From NCBI RefSeq assembly GCF_041008525.1, contig NZ_JBFLUG010000032.1, forward strand, positions 1 to 64,000: a DNA stretch of 64,000 nucleotides. Direction: 5' to 3'. The stretch is from Parafrankia sp041008525 (GTDB lineage: Bacteria > Actinomycetota > Actinomycetes > Frankiales > Frankiaceae). The translations under genes and the position numbers were made by a program. Numbering within the stretch: position 1 is the first letter of the stretch; the number at the start of each line of letters is the position of its first letter. Positions 45,311-54,880 of the stretch are shown in pieces. The notes under the pieces were generated by a model. The model was not told where the DNA came from, searched no databases, and worked only from the letters and a program-made list of their open reading frames with translations.

Positions 45311-45368
45311 AAGACAAGTGTCTTTGAAATGAGCCTGTCAAGCAGGAATTCGAAAGACAAACGTCTTT
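45311..45368. promoter_or_regulatory. Two spaced inverted repeats AAGACA-N2-TGTCTT and AAAGAC-N4-GTCTTT
   Basis: First dyad 45311-45324, second dyad 45353-45368, centres 43 bp apart (about four helical turns). Both share an AAAGAC/GTCTTT-like core, which suggests two sites for one dimeric regulator. They lie in an AT-rich island about 275 bp upstream of the binding-protein gene. Confidence 0.5.
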
Positions 45369-45644
45369 AGCGAGGCCGGCGGGCGCGGCCGGCACCGCCT
45401 TCCCACCGGCACGATCAGCGGCCGAACGCCGAATCGAAGAGGTTCGCCCCGACAACCACCCCTCGGAACAGTCCGCCGGCCAGGTCGCTAACATCCTGAC
45501 CCGCAACATCAACTAAATGATCTAGCGTCAGGGACCCTGCCGGTCACGGCACGGATAAGTCGGGAAGGGTCGGCGGGAGGAGTCAGCCGGTGTCTGCCAA
45601 CGCCAGCACTCGATCGCCCTCTTTCAGTGCTCACGGAGGAATGC

Positions 45645-46862
45645 GTGCTCTTATCCAGGAGGAAAAGAAGCCTGGGCCTGGCGGTGGCTGCGGTTCTCGC
45701 CGCCGCCGGGGTGACCAGCTGCTCCGGCGGCACGGGAAGCAGCGGCAGCTCAGTCGCCTGCGAATCCCCCGGTGTCACTCCCGACACGGTCAACCTCGGG
45801 CTGGTCGTCACCGACTCCGGTGTGGGCAGTACCGCTTTCGCCTCGGCTCGCTCGGGAATCGACGCGAGGATCGGCCAGGCCAACGAGGAGGGTGGGGTAC
45901 ACGGCCGGCAGATCGCCTACGAGTGGCATGACGACGCGAACTCACCCGCCCAGAGCGACCGCGTTGTCGAGGAGTTCCTCCGCGACAACTCCGTGTTCGG
46001 TCTCATGGCGGTCACCCTCGCCCTCGACGAGTCGATCGACACCATGTCCGCGCTGCGCATACCCGTCATCGGGTACGGCCTGCCGACCTGGGCGCCCCAC
46101 ACGAACATGTTCTCGAACCTGTCCTCAGCCGCCCCCACGACGCTCGGGCGCTACATCCAGGCGAACGGCGGAACCAAGGTCGGCGTCGTGATGACGGGGG
46201 CGTCGGCCTCCACGATCACGATCATCGATCGGTACAACGAGGCCTTCCGGTCCATCGGGCTCGCCACCACCGAGACCATCCAGTTCTCCAGTGCGACCGA
46301 CAACCCGGCCAGGGTCGTCCAGCACCTGGCCTCCAACGATGTCGACGCACTGGTCGCCTTCACGGTCCCCGAGGACCTGGCGCGCATCATGCAGGCCGCC
46401 CGCCAGTCGAACCTGGGCCTGACCTCCGCGGTCTCGTTCACCGGATACGACCGCAGCGTCCTCTCCGCCCTCGGCCCGCAACTGTCGGGCGTCTCCTTCC
46501 CCGTCTACTTCCTCCCCTTCGAGGCCGGTGGGCCCGCGATCGACCGCTACCGGGACGGAATGGCCCGCTTCGCACCCGAAACCGTCCAGACCGACCAGCG
46601 GTACGCACTCAACTCCTACATCTACGCGGACATGTTCCTGCGTGGCCTCGACCTGGCCGGGGAATGCCCCACCCGTGAGGGTTTCATCAACGCCCTGCGC
46701 AGGGTGAGCGACTACGATGCGGGCGGCCTGATCGAGCCCGTGAACCTGGCCAACAACGCGACCGAGCCGCTCAACTGCCACGCCTTCGTCAAGATCAACG
46801 GCCCGGGCACCGCGTTCGAGGTCGTCCGCAAGCGGCTCTGCGCCGACGGCTCTGGCAGCTGA
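45645..46862 (+). CDS. ABC transporter substrate-binding lipoprotein (branched-chain amino-acid type)
   Basis: A 405-residue exported binding protein of the Peripla_BP_6/LivJ type. A signal sequence (RRKRSLGLAVAAVLAAAGVTSC) ends in a lipobox-like GVTSC. The mature part shows GIDARIGQANEEGGVHGRQIAYEWHDD and DRVVEEFLRDNSVFGLMAV, typical of the fold. The GTG at 45645 has GGAGGA 4-5 nt upstream. No permease or ATPase gene is adjacent; a 20-bp tandem repeat begins at its stop codon. Ligand unknown. Confidence 0.88.
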   Translation: MLLSRRKRSLGLAVAAVLAAAGVTSCSGGTGSSGSSVACESPGVTPDTVNLGLVVTDSGVGSTAFASARSGIDARIGQANEEGGVHGRQIAYEWHDDANSPAQSDRVVEEFLRDNSVFGLMAVTLALDESIDTMSALRIPVIGYGLPTWAPHTNMFSNLSSAAPTTLGRYIQANGGTKVGVVMTGASASTITIIDRYNEAFRSIGLATTETIQFSSATDNPARVVQHLASNDVDALVAFTVPEDLARIMQAARQSNLGLTSAVSFTGYDRSVLSALGPQLSGVSFPVYFLPFEAGGPAIDRYRDGMARFAPETVQTDQRYALNSYIYADMFLRGLDLAGECPTREGFINALRRVSDYDAGGLIEPVNLANNATEPLNCHAFVKINGPGTAFEVVRKRLCADGSGS

Positions 46863-46938
46863 CCGGCGTCGAGGCCAGCTGACCAGCGTCGAGGCCAGCT
46901 GACCGGCGTCGAGGCCAGCTGACCGGCGTCGAGGCCAG
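46861..46938. repeat. 20-bp tandem repeat, four copies
   Basis: The unit GACCGGCGTCGAGGCCAGCT is repeated about four times with one base change in the second copy. It starts within the stop codon of the binding-protein gene and contains an in-frame TGA in the phase of that gene. Confidence 0.9.
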
Positions 46939-47372
46939 GAGCCTCGGGTCAGAGGCAGGAGCACCGAGCGGGTACCGCGCGGCGCGATCAGGCGGTCGCG
47001 GCGCGCGGGAACCGGCTTCTCGCCTGTGTGACCAATCTCGCCAAACCACCGCCTGCGCGCCGATCGGGCCGGACGACGACAGCCCCACGCAGGAGCACGG
47101 GCCGGTGGCCCAACCGCCCCAGGACACCCAAATCGGGCAGACCATTACCAGGTGCATCAGCCCGCGCGCCACCCTGAGCCCGCCGACATACAGGGTGGCA
47201 CAGCACACGTGGGACAGACGCCACCGATCACGCGCATGTCGTGGCTCGAACCGCGAGACTTGGGGACAACCGAACCAGACCAGTGAACCGGCGAGAGCGC
47301 TCCGAACCCGGGCGCGCGCCCGGAGGTGGCCGACGCCGTCACCCGGCAGTGCCATGGCGAGAGGAGCCCGGC
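46939..47372. other. Intergenic region upstream of citrate synthase
   Basis: About 430 bp with no supported gene. It must carry the citrate synthase promoter, but no confident hexamers stand out. GAGGAG at 47361-47366 is the ribosome site of the citrate synthase. Confidence 0.45.
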
Positions 47373-48740
<1,368 letters not shown>

Positions 48741-48784
48741 CCTGCCGGGGGTCCCCTCCATCCCCGGGCGGCCCCCCGCCTCGG

Positions 48785-48831
48785 ACGACCGCCTCCGGCC
48801 TGTCTGGCCGGCAGGCGGTCGTTCTGCTTTT
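48785..48831 (+). terminator. Intrinsic terminator after citrate synthase
   Basis: A 16-bp stem, ACGACCGCCTCCGGCC (48785-48800) with GGCCGG..AGGCGGTCGT (48806-48822), has one bulged C and a 5-nt loop. TTCTGCTTTT follows. It separates citrate synthase from the flavoprotein gene. Confidence 0.85.
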
Positions 48832-48921
48832 CCACCGCCGACGGGGTGTCCCGAACCGGCCCCGGGCACGGCACCGGCACGGACTGAAATTTCTCTGAGT
48901 TGACCGATCTACCGTCGTGTC

Positions 48922-50490
48922 GTGACTGGGACACCGCTGGACTTGCTGATCATCGGTGCGGGACCGGCCGGGCTGCAACTCGCCGCCTTTCTGGAGCAGG
49001 ACGGCATACGGGACTACCTCGTCCTCGACGGCGCCCCCGCCCCCGGCTCCTTCTTCGCCCGCTTCCCACGGCACCGGACGCTCATCTCGATCAACAAGCC
49101 GCACACCGGGTCCACCGACCCCGAGCTGAACCTGCGCCTGGACTGGAACTCGCTTCTCGGTGACCGGACCCCGCTTTTCACCTCGTACACCGAACGCTAC
49201 TTTCCGGACGCCGACGTCATGGTCCGGTACCTGGCCGACTTCGCCGCGGCCGCCGGCGTGCGGGTGCGCTACAACGCCCGGGTCGCCCGCGTGCACCGCG
49301 GCGAGTTCTTCGAGGTCACCGACACCAGCGGGGAGACCTACCGGGCCCGGCGGCTCGTGGTGGCGACCGGTGTCTCCAGGCCGCACCTGCCGCCGATCCC
49401 GGGGATCGAGGCGGCCGAGAGCTACGACGAGGTCTCGGTGGATCCGCGCGACTTCACCGACCAGCGGGTCCTCATCATCGGCAAGGGGAACTCGGCCTTC
49501 GAGACGGCCGACAACCTGATGGAGACGACCACGCTCATCCACGTGGCGGGTCCGAGCTCGATCCGCCTGGCCTGGCAGAGCCACTACGTCGGCCACCTGC
49601 GGGCGGTGAACAACAACTTCCTCGACACCTACCAGCTGAAGTCCGCCAACGCGATCCTCGACGGCAACGTGCGTGAGATCCGCCGCGAGCCGGACGGCGA
49701 CGGGTTCACGGTCACGTTCAGCTTCAGCCGGGTGAACGAGGTGCGCAAGGACATCCGGTACGACCGGATCATCCTGTGCACCGGTTTCCGGTTCGACCCG
49801 GACATCTTCGACGACACCTGCCGACCGGAGCTGGTCATCCGGGACAGGTTCCCGGCGCAGACCGACGAGTGGGAGTCGGTGAACGTCCCCGGTCTCCACT
49901 TCGCGGGCACGCTGTCCCAGGTACGGGACTTCAAGAAGTCGACGGGCGGCTTCATCCACGGCTTCCGCTACAGCGTCCGGGCGCTGCACCGGATTCTCGA
50001 GCGGCGGTACCACGACGTGCCCTGGCCGGTGGAGAAGATCGATGTGGACGCGACGGCCGTCGCCGACGCCATCATCGCGCGGGTCAACCGGACCTCCGCG
50101 CTGTGGCAGCAGTTCGGCGTGCTCGCCGACGTCGTCACGGTCGGCGGGGTGGACGCCCGCTACCACGAGGAGGTCCCGGTCGACTACTTCGCCCGGGTCG
50201 GGCTGTCGACCGACGACCACCAGGTGACGGACGCCTTCGTCGTCACGCTGGAGTACGGCCCGGACCACGACAAGGTCGACCCGTTCGACATCAACGTCGG
50301 CCGCATCGCCCAGGACGCCGTCGGGCAGGCACACGACGCCGCGTACCTGCACCCGGTCGTCCGCCACCACCGTGACGGTGCGGTCGTCGCCGTCCACCAC
50401 CTGGCGGAGAACCTGGAGAACCAGTGGGACCGGCCAGACGTCCACGGCGCACCGCTGGTCGCGTTCATCGACCGCTGCCTGGCCCGCTGA
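48922..50490 (+). CDS. FOXRED2/ERFAD-like FAD-dependent oxidoreductase, copy 1
   Basis: A 522-residue flavoprotein. FAD binding is at GAGPAG (12-17). A second dinucleotide motif is LIIGKGNSAFETAD. The segments DWNSLL, YFPDADVMVRYL and HYVGHLRAVNNNFLDTYQLKS closely recall eukaryotic FOXRED2 (ERFAD), as I remember it. The C-terminus shows PHDAAYLHPVV-like and HHLAENLENQW segments of unknown role. TACCGT at 48910-48915 lies 7-12 nt before the GTG, so the transcript may be leaderless. First gene of a run of six same-strand genes. A paralogue lies at 57848-59437. Substrate unknown. Confidence 0.83.
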   Translation: MTGTPLDLLIIGAGPAGLQLAAFLEQDGIRDYLVLDGAPAPGSFFARFPRHRTLISINKPHTGSTDPELNLRLDWNSLLGDRTPLFTSYTERYFPDADVMVRYLADFAAAAGVRVRYNARVARVHRGEFFEVTDTSGETYRARRLVVATGVSRPHLPPIPGIEAAESYDEVSVDPRDFTDQRVLIIGKGNSAFETADNLMETTTLIHVAGPSSIRLAWQSHYVGHLRAVNNNFLDTYQLKSANAILDGNVREIRREPDGDGFTVTFSFSRVNEVRKDIRYDRIILCTGFRFDPDIFDDTCRPELVIRDRFPAQTDEWESVNVPGLHFAGTLSQVRDFKKSTGGFIHGFRYSVRALHRILERRYHDVPWPVEKIDVDATAVADAIIARVNRTSALWQQFGVLADVVTVGGVDARYHEEVPVDYFARVGLSTDDHQVTDAFVVTLEYGPDHDKVDPFDINVGRIAQDAVGQAHDAAYLHPVVRHHRDGAVVAVHHLAENLENQWDRPDVHGAPLVAFIDRCLAR

Positions 50491-50497
50491 GCACCCG

Positions 50498-51547
50498 GTG
50501 CTCACCCTGGCGGAGATCGAGCACAAGGCCGCGGCCCAGCTCGACCCGGCGCACTACGACTTCTTCGCCGGTGGCGCGGGCGACGAGCGGACCCTGCGGT
50601 CCAATGTCACGGCCTTCGACCGGCACCGGCTGCGGCCCCGGGTACTGCGCGGCACCGGGCAGCGTGACCTGGGCATGACCCTCCTCGGTCAGCAGCTGGC
50701 CTTCCCGGTCCTGGTGGCGCCGACGGCGTTCCACCGGCTCGCTCATCCCGACGGGGAGGTCGGCACCGCCAGGGCGGCCGCCGCCGCCGGAACGATCATG
50801 ATTCTGAGCATGGCGGCGACCCAGCCGGTCGAGGAGGTTGCGGCGGCCGGCGCGCCGCTGTGGTTCCAGCTCTACCCGCAGCCGGATCGGAGCTTCACCG
50901 AACGGCTTGTCCGGCGGGTGGAGGCGGCCGGCTGCGGCGCGCTCGTCGTCACCGTCGACTCCCCGGTGTTCGGCCGGCGCGAACGGGACCTGCGTCACGG
51001 TTTTCTCGACCTCCCGGACGGGCTGGCCTGCGAGAACATGCGCGAGCCCGGGTCCAGCCACCCCCGGGAGATCGCCTGGGACCCGGACCTGGGCTGGGAC
51101 ACGGTCGCCTGGCTGCGTGCGCTGACGCCGCTGCCGATCGTCCTGAAGGGGGTGCTCCACCCGGCCGACGCCAGGCTCGCCGTCGAGCACGGCGTCGACG
51201 GGATCATCGTCTCGAACCACGGCGGACGGCAGCTCGACGGGGCCGTGGCGACCCTCGAGGCGCTGCCCGCCGTGGTCGACGCGGTGGCGGGACGGCTGCC
51301 CGTCCTGCTCGACGGTGGGGTTCGGCGTGGCACCGACGTGGTAACCGCACTCGCGCTCGGGGCAAGCGCCGTCGCGGTCGGGCGACCGGTCGTGTGGGGA
51401 CTCGCCGCCGGCGGCACGGAGGGCGCGCGGGCCGTGCTGGAGCTGCTCCGCGAGGACGTCGACCGGGCAATGGCGCTGTGCGGTGCCGACCGGCCGTCCG
51501 CGCTGACCTCCGATCTCGTCGTACCTGCCCGCTGGTGCCACCCGTGA
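50498..51547 (+). CDS. FMN-dependent alpha-hydroxy-acid oxidase (mandelate-oxidase-like)
   Basis: A 349-residue TIM-barrel flavoenzyme of the glycolate oxidase/lactate dehydrogenase family. It shows YDFFAGGAGDERTLRSN, PVLVAPTAFHRLAHPDGE, WFQLYPQPDR, VTVDSPVFGRRERDLR, LKGVLHPADA and the catalytic SNHGGRQLD. The Hmo subgroup oxidises (hydroxy)mandelate to the keto acid; assignment to that activity is inferred from similarity and cluster context. The GTG start follows the flavoprotein stop by 7 nt. Its end overlaps the P450 start by 4 bp. Confidence 0.88.
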   Translation: MLTLAEIEHKAAAQLDPAHYDFFAGGAGDERTLRSNVTAFDRHRLRPRVLRGTGQRDLGMTLLGQQLAFPVLVAPTAFHRLAHPDGEVGTARAAAAAGTIMILSMAATQPVEEVAAAGAPLWFQLYPQPDRSFTERLVRRVEAAGCGALVVTVDSPVFGRRERDLRHGFLDLPDGLACENMREPGSSHPREIAWDPDLGWDTVAWLRALTPLPIVLKGVLHPADARLAVEHGVDGIIVSNHGGRQLDGAVATLEALPAVVDAVAGRLPVLLDGGVRRGTDVVTALALGASAVAVGRPVVWGLAAGGTEGARAVLELLREDVDRAMALCGADRPSALTSDLVVPARWCHP

Positions 51548-52863
51548 CCCTGCCCGCACGCACCGCCGCACTGCCGGCGCTGCTGGTGCGGGCCCGGGAG
51601 TGGATGTTCACCCGCATGAACGGTGGGGAGGGCGTCCCGGTGCCGGGGCCGCTCGTCGGGCCCGAGCACTTCCACCGCGTCTACGCCGACCCGGCCGCGA
51701 ACGGCCGCAGCCAGGGCGCGGGCCTGTCCGACCTGTTCTGGTACTGGCTGGCGCCCGGGCCACAGATGCACCAGGAGCATCTCGAACCAGGCGAGCGGTA
51801 CCGGGCGGTCGCGCGCGTCACCCGCCAGGTCCTCGCCGTGCCTCAGCAGCGCTCCTACCAGCTGGCCCGGGACGCCGCCGCCCGCAGGCTCGGCGCGTTG
51901 CCGGCCGACCAGCTCAGCCTGGTCCGGCTACGTGACCTGATGATGCCCGTCTGGGCCGAGGTCTACTACGAGCTGGTCTTCGCCGAGCCCTGCCCACCGC
52001 AGGTCCGTGATCTGATCGTCGCGAACGCCGACGACGTCGTCACCGCACTGAAGTGCTGCTCGCTGCGGCACATGCGTCGGCGCGACCGGCTCACCCGGTA
52101 CCTGACGGGCCGGCTCGAGGCGGGCACCGTGCCGGTGACACTGCCCGCGCCGTTCACCGTCCAGGAGACGGCCTGGTACCTGCAGGGCGCCTTCTTCAAC
52201 ACGGCGGTCGTGCAGATGTCGGAGGCGATGGCCCATCTTCTCCTCGCCCTGGCGCAGCATCCGGACGTCCAGCGCCGCCTGCACGAGGCCCTGGACGACG
52301 ACGAGGCGCTCGACCGGGTCATCGACGAGACGCTGCGGGTCCATCCGCTGTTCGGTGTCGCCCACCGCATCACCACCGCGCCGATCGTGGTCGACGACCA
52401 GGTCACGCTGCCGGCCGGGTCGGTGCTGCTGTTCAACTACCTGGCCTACCAGCGGACCGGGCCCGCGGCCGACGGCACGTTCGACCCGGACCGCTGGCTC
52501 ACCCTCGAGCGGCGCGCGGCGCACTTCATCCCGTTCGGGGTCACCGCCAACCGGGCGTGCCCCGCCCGGGGGGCCGCGCCGGTGATGATGCGCGCGGTCA
52601 CCCGGGAGGTCCTGCGCCGTTTCGCGCTGACGTCCACCGTGCACCACACCCGCTCACTGCCGAGCCGGGGGCCGTGCTACCTGGTGCCGCCGGCCGCGGC
52701 CGGGCCGGGGGCCGCCCGGCTGCGCGCGATGCGGCGGCGGGACGGCTGGGCCGACGCCGGCCGCAGCGTTCTCCAGCTCTTCTTCGGTGCGGTGATGGTG
52801 CTCGATGCCCGCCGCCTGCGCCTGTGCGCGAACCATTTCGGATCTTCTCCCGCTCGGAGGTAA
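51544..52863 (+). CDS. Cytochrome P450 with atypical motifs
   Basis: A 439-residue P450. ExxR is Glu262-Arg265 (DETLRVHP). The heme-loop Cys is Cys339 in FIPFGVTANRACPARG, where one residue more than usual separates FG from Cys. The I-helix motif is GAFFNTAVV (Asn219-Thr220) instead of the common acid-Thr pair, which in known P450s helps oxygen activation. The first 60 residues contain no membrane anchor. It overlaps the alpha-hydroxy-acid oxidase by 4 bp. A redox partner is not adjacent; the ferredoxin at 15.8 kb is distant. Substrate unknown. Confidence 0.82.
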   Translation: MTLPARTAALPALLVRAREWMFTRMNGGEGVPVPGPLVGPEHFHRVYADPAANGRSQGAGLSDLFWYWLAPGPQMHQEHLEPGERYRAVARVTRQVLAVPQQRSYQLARDAAARRLGALPADQLSLVRLRDLMMPVWAEVYYELVFAEPCPPQVRDLIVANADDVVTALKCCSLRHMRRRDRLTRYLTGRLEAGTVPVTLPAPFTVQETAWYLQGAFFNTAVVQMSEAMAHLLLALAQHPDVQRRLHEALDDDEALDRVIDETLRVHPLFGVAHRITTAPIVVDDQVTLPAGSVLLFNYLAYQRTGPAADGTFDPDRWLTLERRAAHFIPFGVTANRACPARGAAPVMMRAVTREVLRRFALTSTVHHTRSLPSRGPCYLVPPAAAGPGAARLRAMRRRDGWADAGRSVLQLFFGAVMVLDARRLRLCANHFGSSPARR

Positions 52864-52869
52864 CCGGTC

Positions 52870-54141
52870 GTGACTCCCAGTGAGCTCGCGCCGCGGTTCT
52901 TCATTGCCGTGGTTGTGATCCTGCTGTTCTGCAAGCTGGTCGCGTGGACGTTGGGCAGGGTCGGGCAGCCGGCGGTGGTGAGCGAGATGCTCGCCGGCGT
53001 GCTGCTCGGGCCGTCGCTGTTCGGGCTGCTGTTTCCCGACGCGCAGGATGCGCTGTTCCCCCGGGAGCTCTACCCGGTGCTCTACATCCTCGGCCAGGTC
53101 GGTCTGGTGATCTTCATGTTCCAGGCCGGCCACGCGTTCGCCCGCCACCGGGTGCCGAATCTCCTCGGCACCGCCGGCGCTGTCTCGCTCGCCGGGGTCA
53201 CCGCGCCGCTGACGCTCGGTGTCCTGCTGGTCGTCACCACGAGCGGACACGTGCCGATCCGGGCGGACGGCGTGGCGACCGGCGTGACGGCGGCCTTCGT
53301 CGGGGTCGCGCTGGCCATCACGGCCTTCCCCATGCTGGCGCGGATCATCACCGAGCGCGGGCAGGCCGGGACCCGGCACGGCACCCTCGCCCTGGCCAGC
53401 GGCGCGATCGACGACGTGGTGGCGTGGATCATGCTGGCCTTCGTCATCGCGGCGGCGTCCGGCGAGCTCGGCCCGGCGCTGGTCACGCTCGGCGGCGCGG
53501 CGTTCTTCGTGGTGCTCATCTGGTTCGGCGCCCGGCCGCTGTCCCGCCTGCTGCTGACGCATCCGCGGATCAGCCCCCAGGAGCAGCTGCTCGGCACGGT
53601 CGTGCTGCTCTTCGCCATCGCGTGGTACACGGACGAGATCGGTCTGTACGCGGTTTTCGGCGCCTTCGCCGTCGGTGTGGTCATGCCGCACAACGAGCGC
53701 GCGGAAGCTGTCACCGGCACCCTGACGCCGATCTCCCAGAACATCTTCCTTCCGTTGTTCTTCACCTACTCCGGGCTGCGCACCGAGTTCGGCCTGCTCA
53801 GCGACGGGTCCGTGCTGCTCTTCGCGCTCGGGTGCATCGCGGTGGCCATCATCGGGAAGTTCGGCGCGTGCTGGGTCGCGGCCCGGCTGCGCGGTGAGCC
53901 GAACGGCGTGGCGCTGCGGGTCGGCGCGCTGATGAACGCCCGCGGGCTGATGCAGCTCATCGCCCTGAACGTCGGTCTGGAGGAGGGCATCGTGACGCCC
54001 TCCCTGTTCACCGCGCTGGTGCTCGTCGCCCTAGTGACGACATTGATGACAACGCCGCTGCTGACGCTGGTCGAACGCCGGGAGAAGGCCTGGGCAGCCG
54101 CGCCCCAACCAGCCCAGATACTCCCGGAAGGGCGGGCATAA
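52870..54141 (+). CDS. CPA2-family cation/proton antiporter
   Basis: A 423-residue membrane protein with about 12 predicted helices. SEMLAGVLLGPSLFG, IFMFQAGHAF, ALASGAIDDVVAWIMLA (conserved Asp pair), and LPLFFTYSGLRTEFGLL are family signatures of the Kef/NapA-like antiporters. It probably exchanges Na+ or K+ for H+. In such clusters these genes are sometimes linked to self-protection or pH homeostasis. GTG 52870 has GGAGG 9 nt upstream and follows the P450 by 6 nt, so it belongs to the same operon. It lacks a C-terminal NAD-binding domain. Confidence 0.9.
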   Translation: MTPSELAPRFFIAVVVILLFCKLVAWTLGRVGQPAVVSEMLAGVLLGPSLFGLLFPDAQDALFPRELYPVLYILGQVGLVIFMFQAGHAFARHRVPNLLGTAGAVSLAGVTAPLTLGVLLVVTTSGHVPIRADGVATGVTAAFVGVALAITAFPMLARIITERGQAGTRHGTLALASGAIDDVVAWIMLAFVIAAASGELGPALVTLGGAAFFVVLIWFGARPLSRLLLTHPRISPQEQLLGTVVLLFAIAWYTDEIGLYAVFGAFAVGVVMPHNERAEAVTGTLTPISQNIFLPLFFTYSGLRTEFGLLSDGSVLLFALGCIAVAIIGKFGACWVAARLRGEPNGVALRVGALMNARGLMQLIALNVGLEEGIVTPSLFTALVLVALVTTLMTTPLLTLVERREKAWAAAPQPAQILPEGRA

Positions 54142-54190
54142 GGGTCATCAGTCACTTTTCTGGCAACCAGCGGCGTGGGATGGTTGGCGG

Positions 54191-54880
54191 GTGCGGGCAC
54201 CAGCCAGGTCGCGGTCGTCCGGCCCCTATCGACTGCTCCTGGTCGAGGACGACCACGAACTCGTCGACCTCCTCACCGGCACCCTGCGGGTCGAGGGCTA
54301 CGACGTCGACGTCGCCCACGACGGGCAGCGCGGCCTCCATCTCGGGCTGACCAGGGAGTACGACGTCGTCGTCATCGACCGCCGGCTGCCCGCCCTGGAC
54401 GGCCTCGACCTGCTCGTCCGGCTGCGTGCCCGCGCGGTCCGTGCCCGCGCCCTCCTGCTGACCGCGCTGGGCACCGTCCACGACCGGATCGACGGCCTCG
54501 ACGCCGGGGCCGACGACTACCTGGTGAAGCCGTTCGACCTGGACGAGCTGAGCGCCCGGATCAGGGCCCTGTGCCGGCGCACCCTCGACATGACCGAGGT
54601 GCTGCCCATCGGCTCCGCCCATCTTGATCTCGGTCTGCGTGACGTCGCGCTCCCGGGCGGCGACCGGGTGCCGCTCTCGGCCCGCGAGTTCGAGCTGCTG
54701 CGGCTGCTCGCCGAGCAGCCCAACACCGTGCACTCCCGTTCCGAGCTGCGCCGCCGCGTCTTCCGGGACGCCCCCGCGGCGTCGATCGTGGACACCTACG
54801 TCTACTACCTGCGCCGCAAGCTCGGCCGGTCCGTGGTCCGCACCATCCACGGCCTGGGCTACCGCCTCGGGGCCCTGTGA
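54191..54880 (+). CDS. OmpR-family response regulator
   Basis: A 229-residue regulator. The receiver has LLLVEDDHELVDLL, phospho-Asp in DVVVIDRRLPALDG, Thr/Ala in LLLTALG and Lys in YLVKPFDLDEL. The winged helix is LSAREFELLRLLAEQPNTVHSRSELRRRVF followed by VDTYVYYLRRKLG and IHGLGYRLG. It is translationally coupled to the kinase through a 4-bp overlap. It probably controls the surrounding metabolic genes, but this is inference from position. Confidence 0.93.
   Translation: MRAPARSRSSGPYRLLLVEDDHELVDLLTGTLRVEGYDVDVAHDGQRGLHLGLTREYDVVVIDRRLPALDGLDLLVRLRARAVRARALLLTALGTVHDRIDGLDAGADDYLVKPFDLDELSARIRALCRRTLDMTEVLPIGSAHLDLGLRDVALPGGDRVPLSAREFELLRLLAEQPNTVHSRSELRRRVFRDAPAASIVDTYVYYLRRKLGRSVVRTIHGLGYRLGAL

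Larger units (their letters stand above)
45006..45644. other. Long intergenic region with hairpin and paired inverted repeats
   Basis: About 640 bp with no supported gene. It holds a 13-bp inverted repeat just after the response-regulator stop, an AT-rich island at 45280-45370 with two similar dyads, and an AT-rich patch CTAAATGATCTAG at 45512-45524 that may be a promoter -10 region for the binding-protein gene. Confidence 0.5.
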
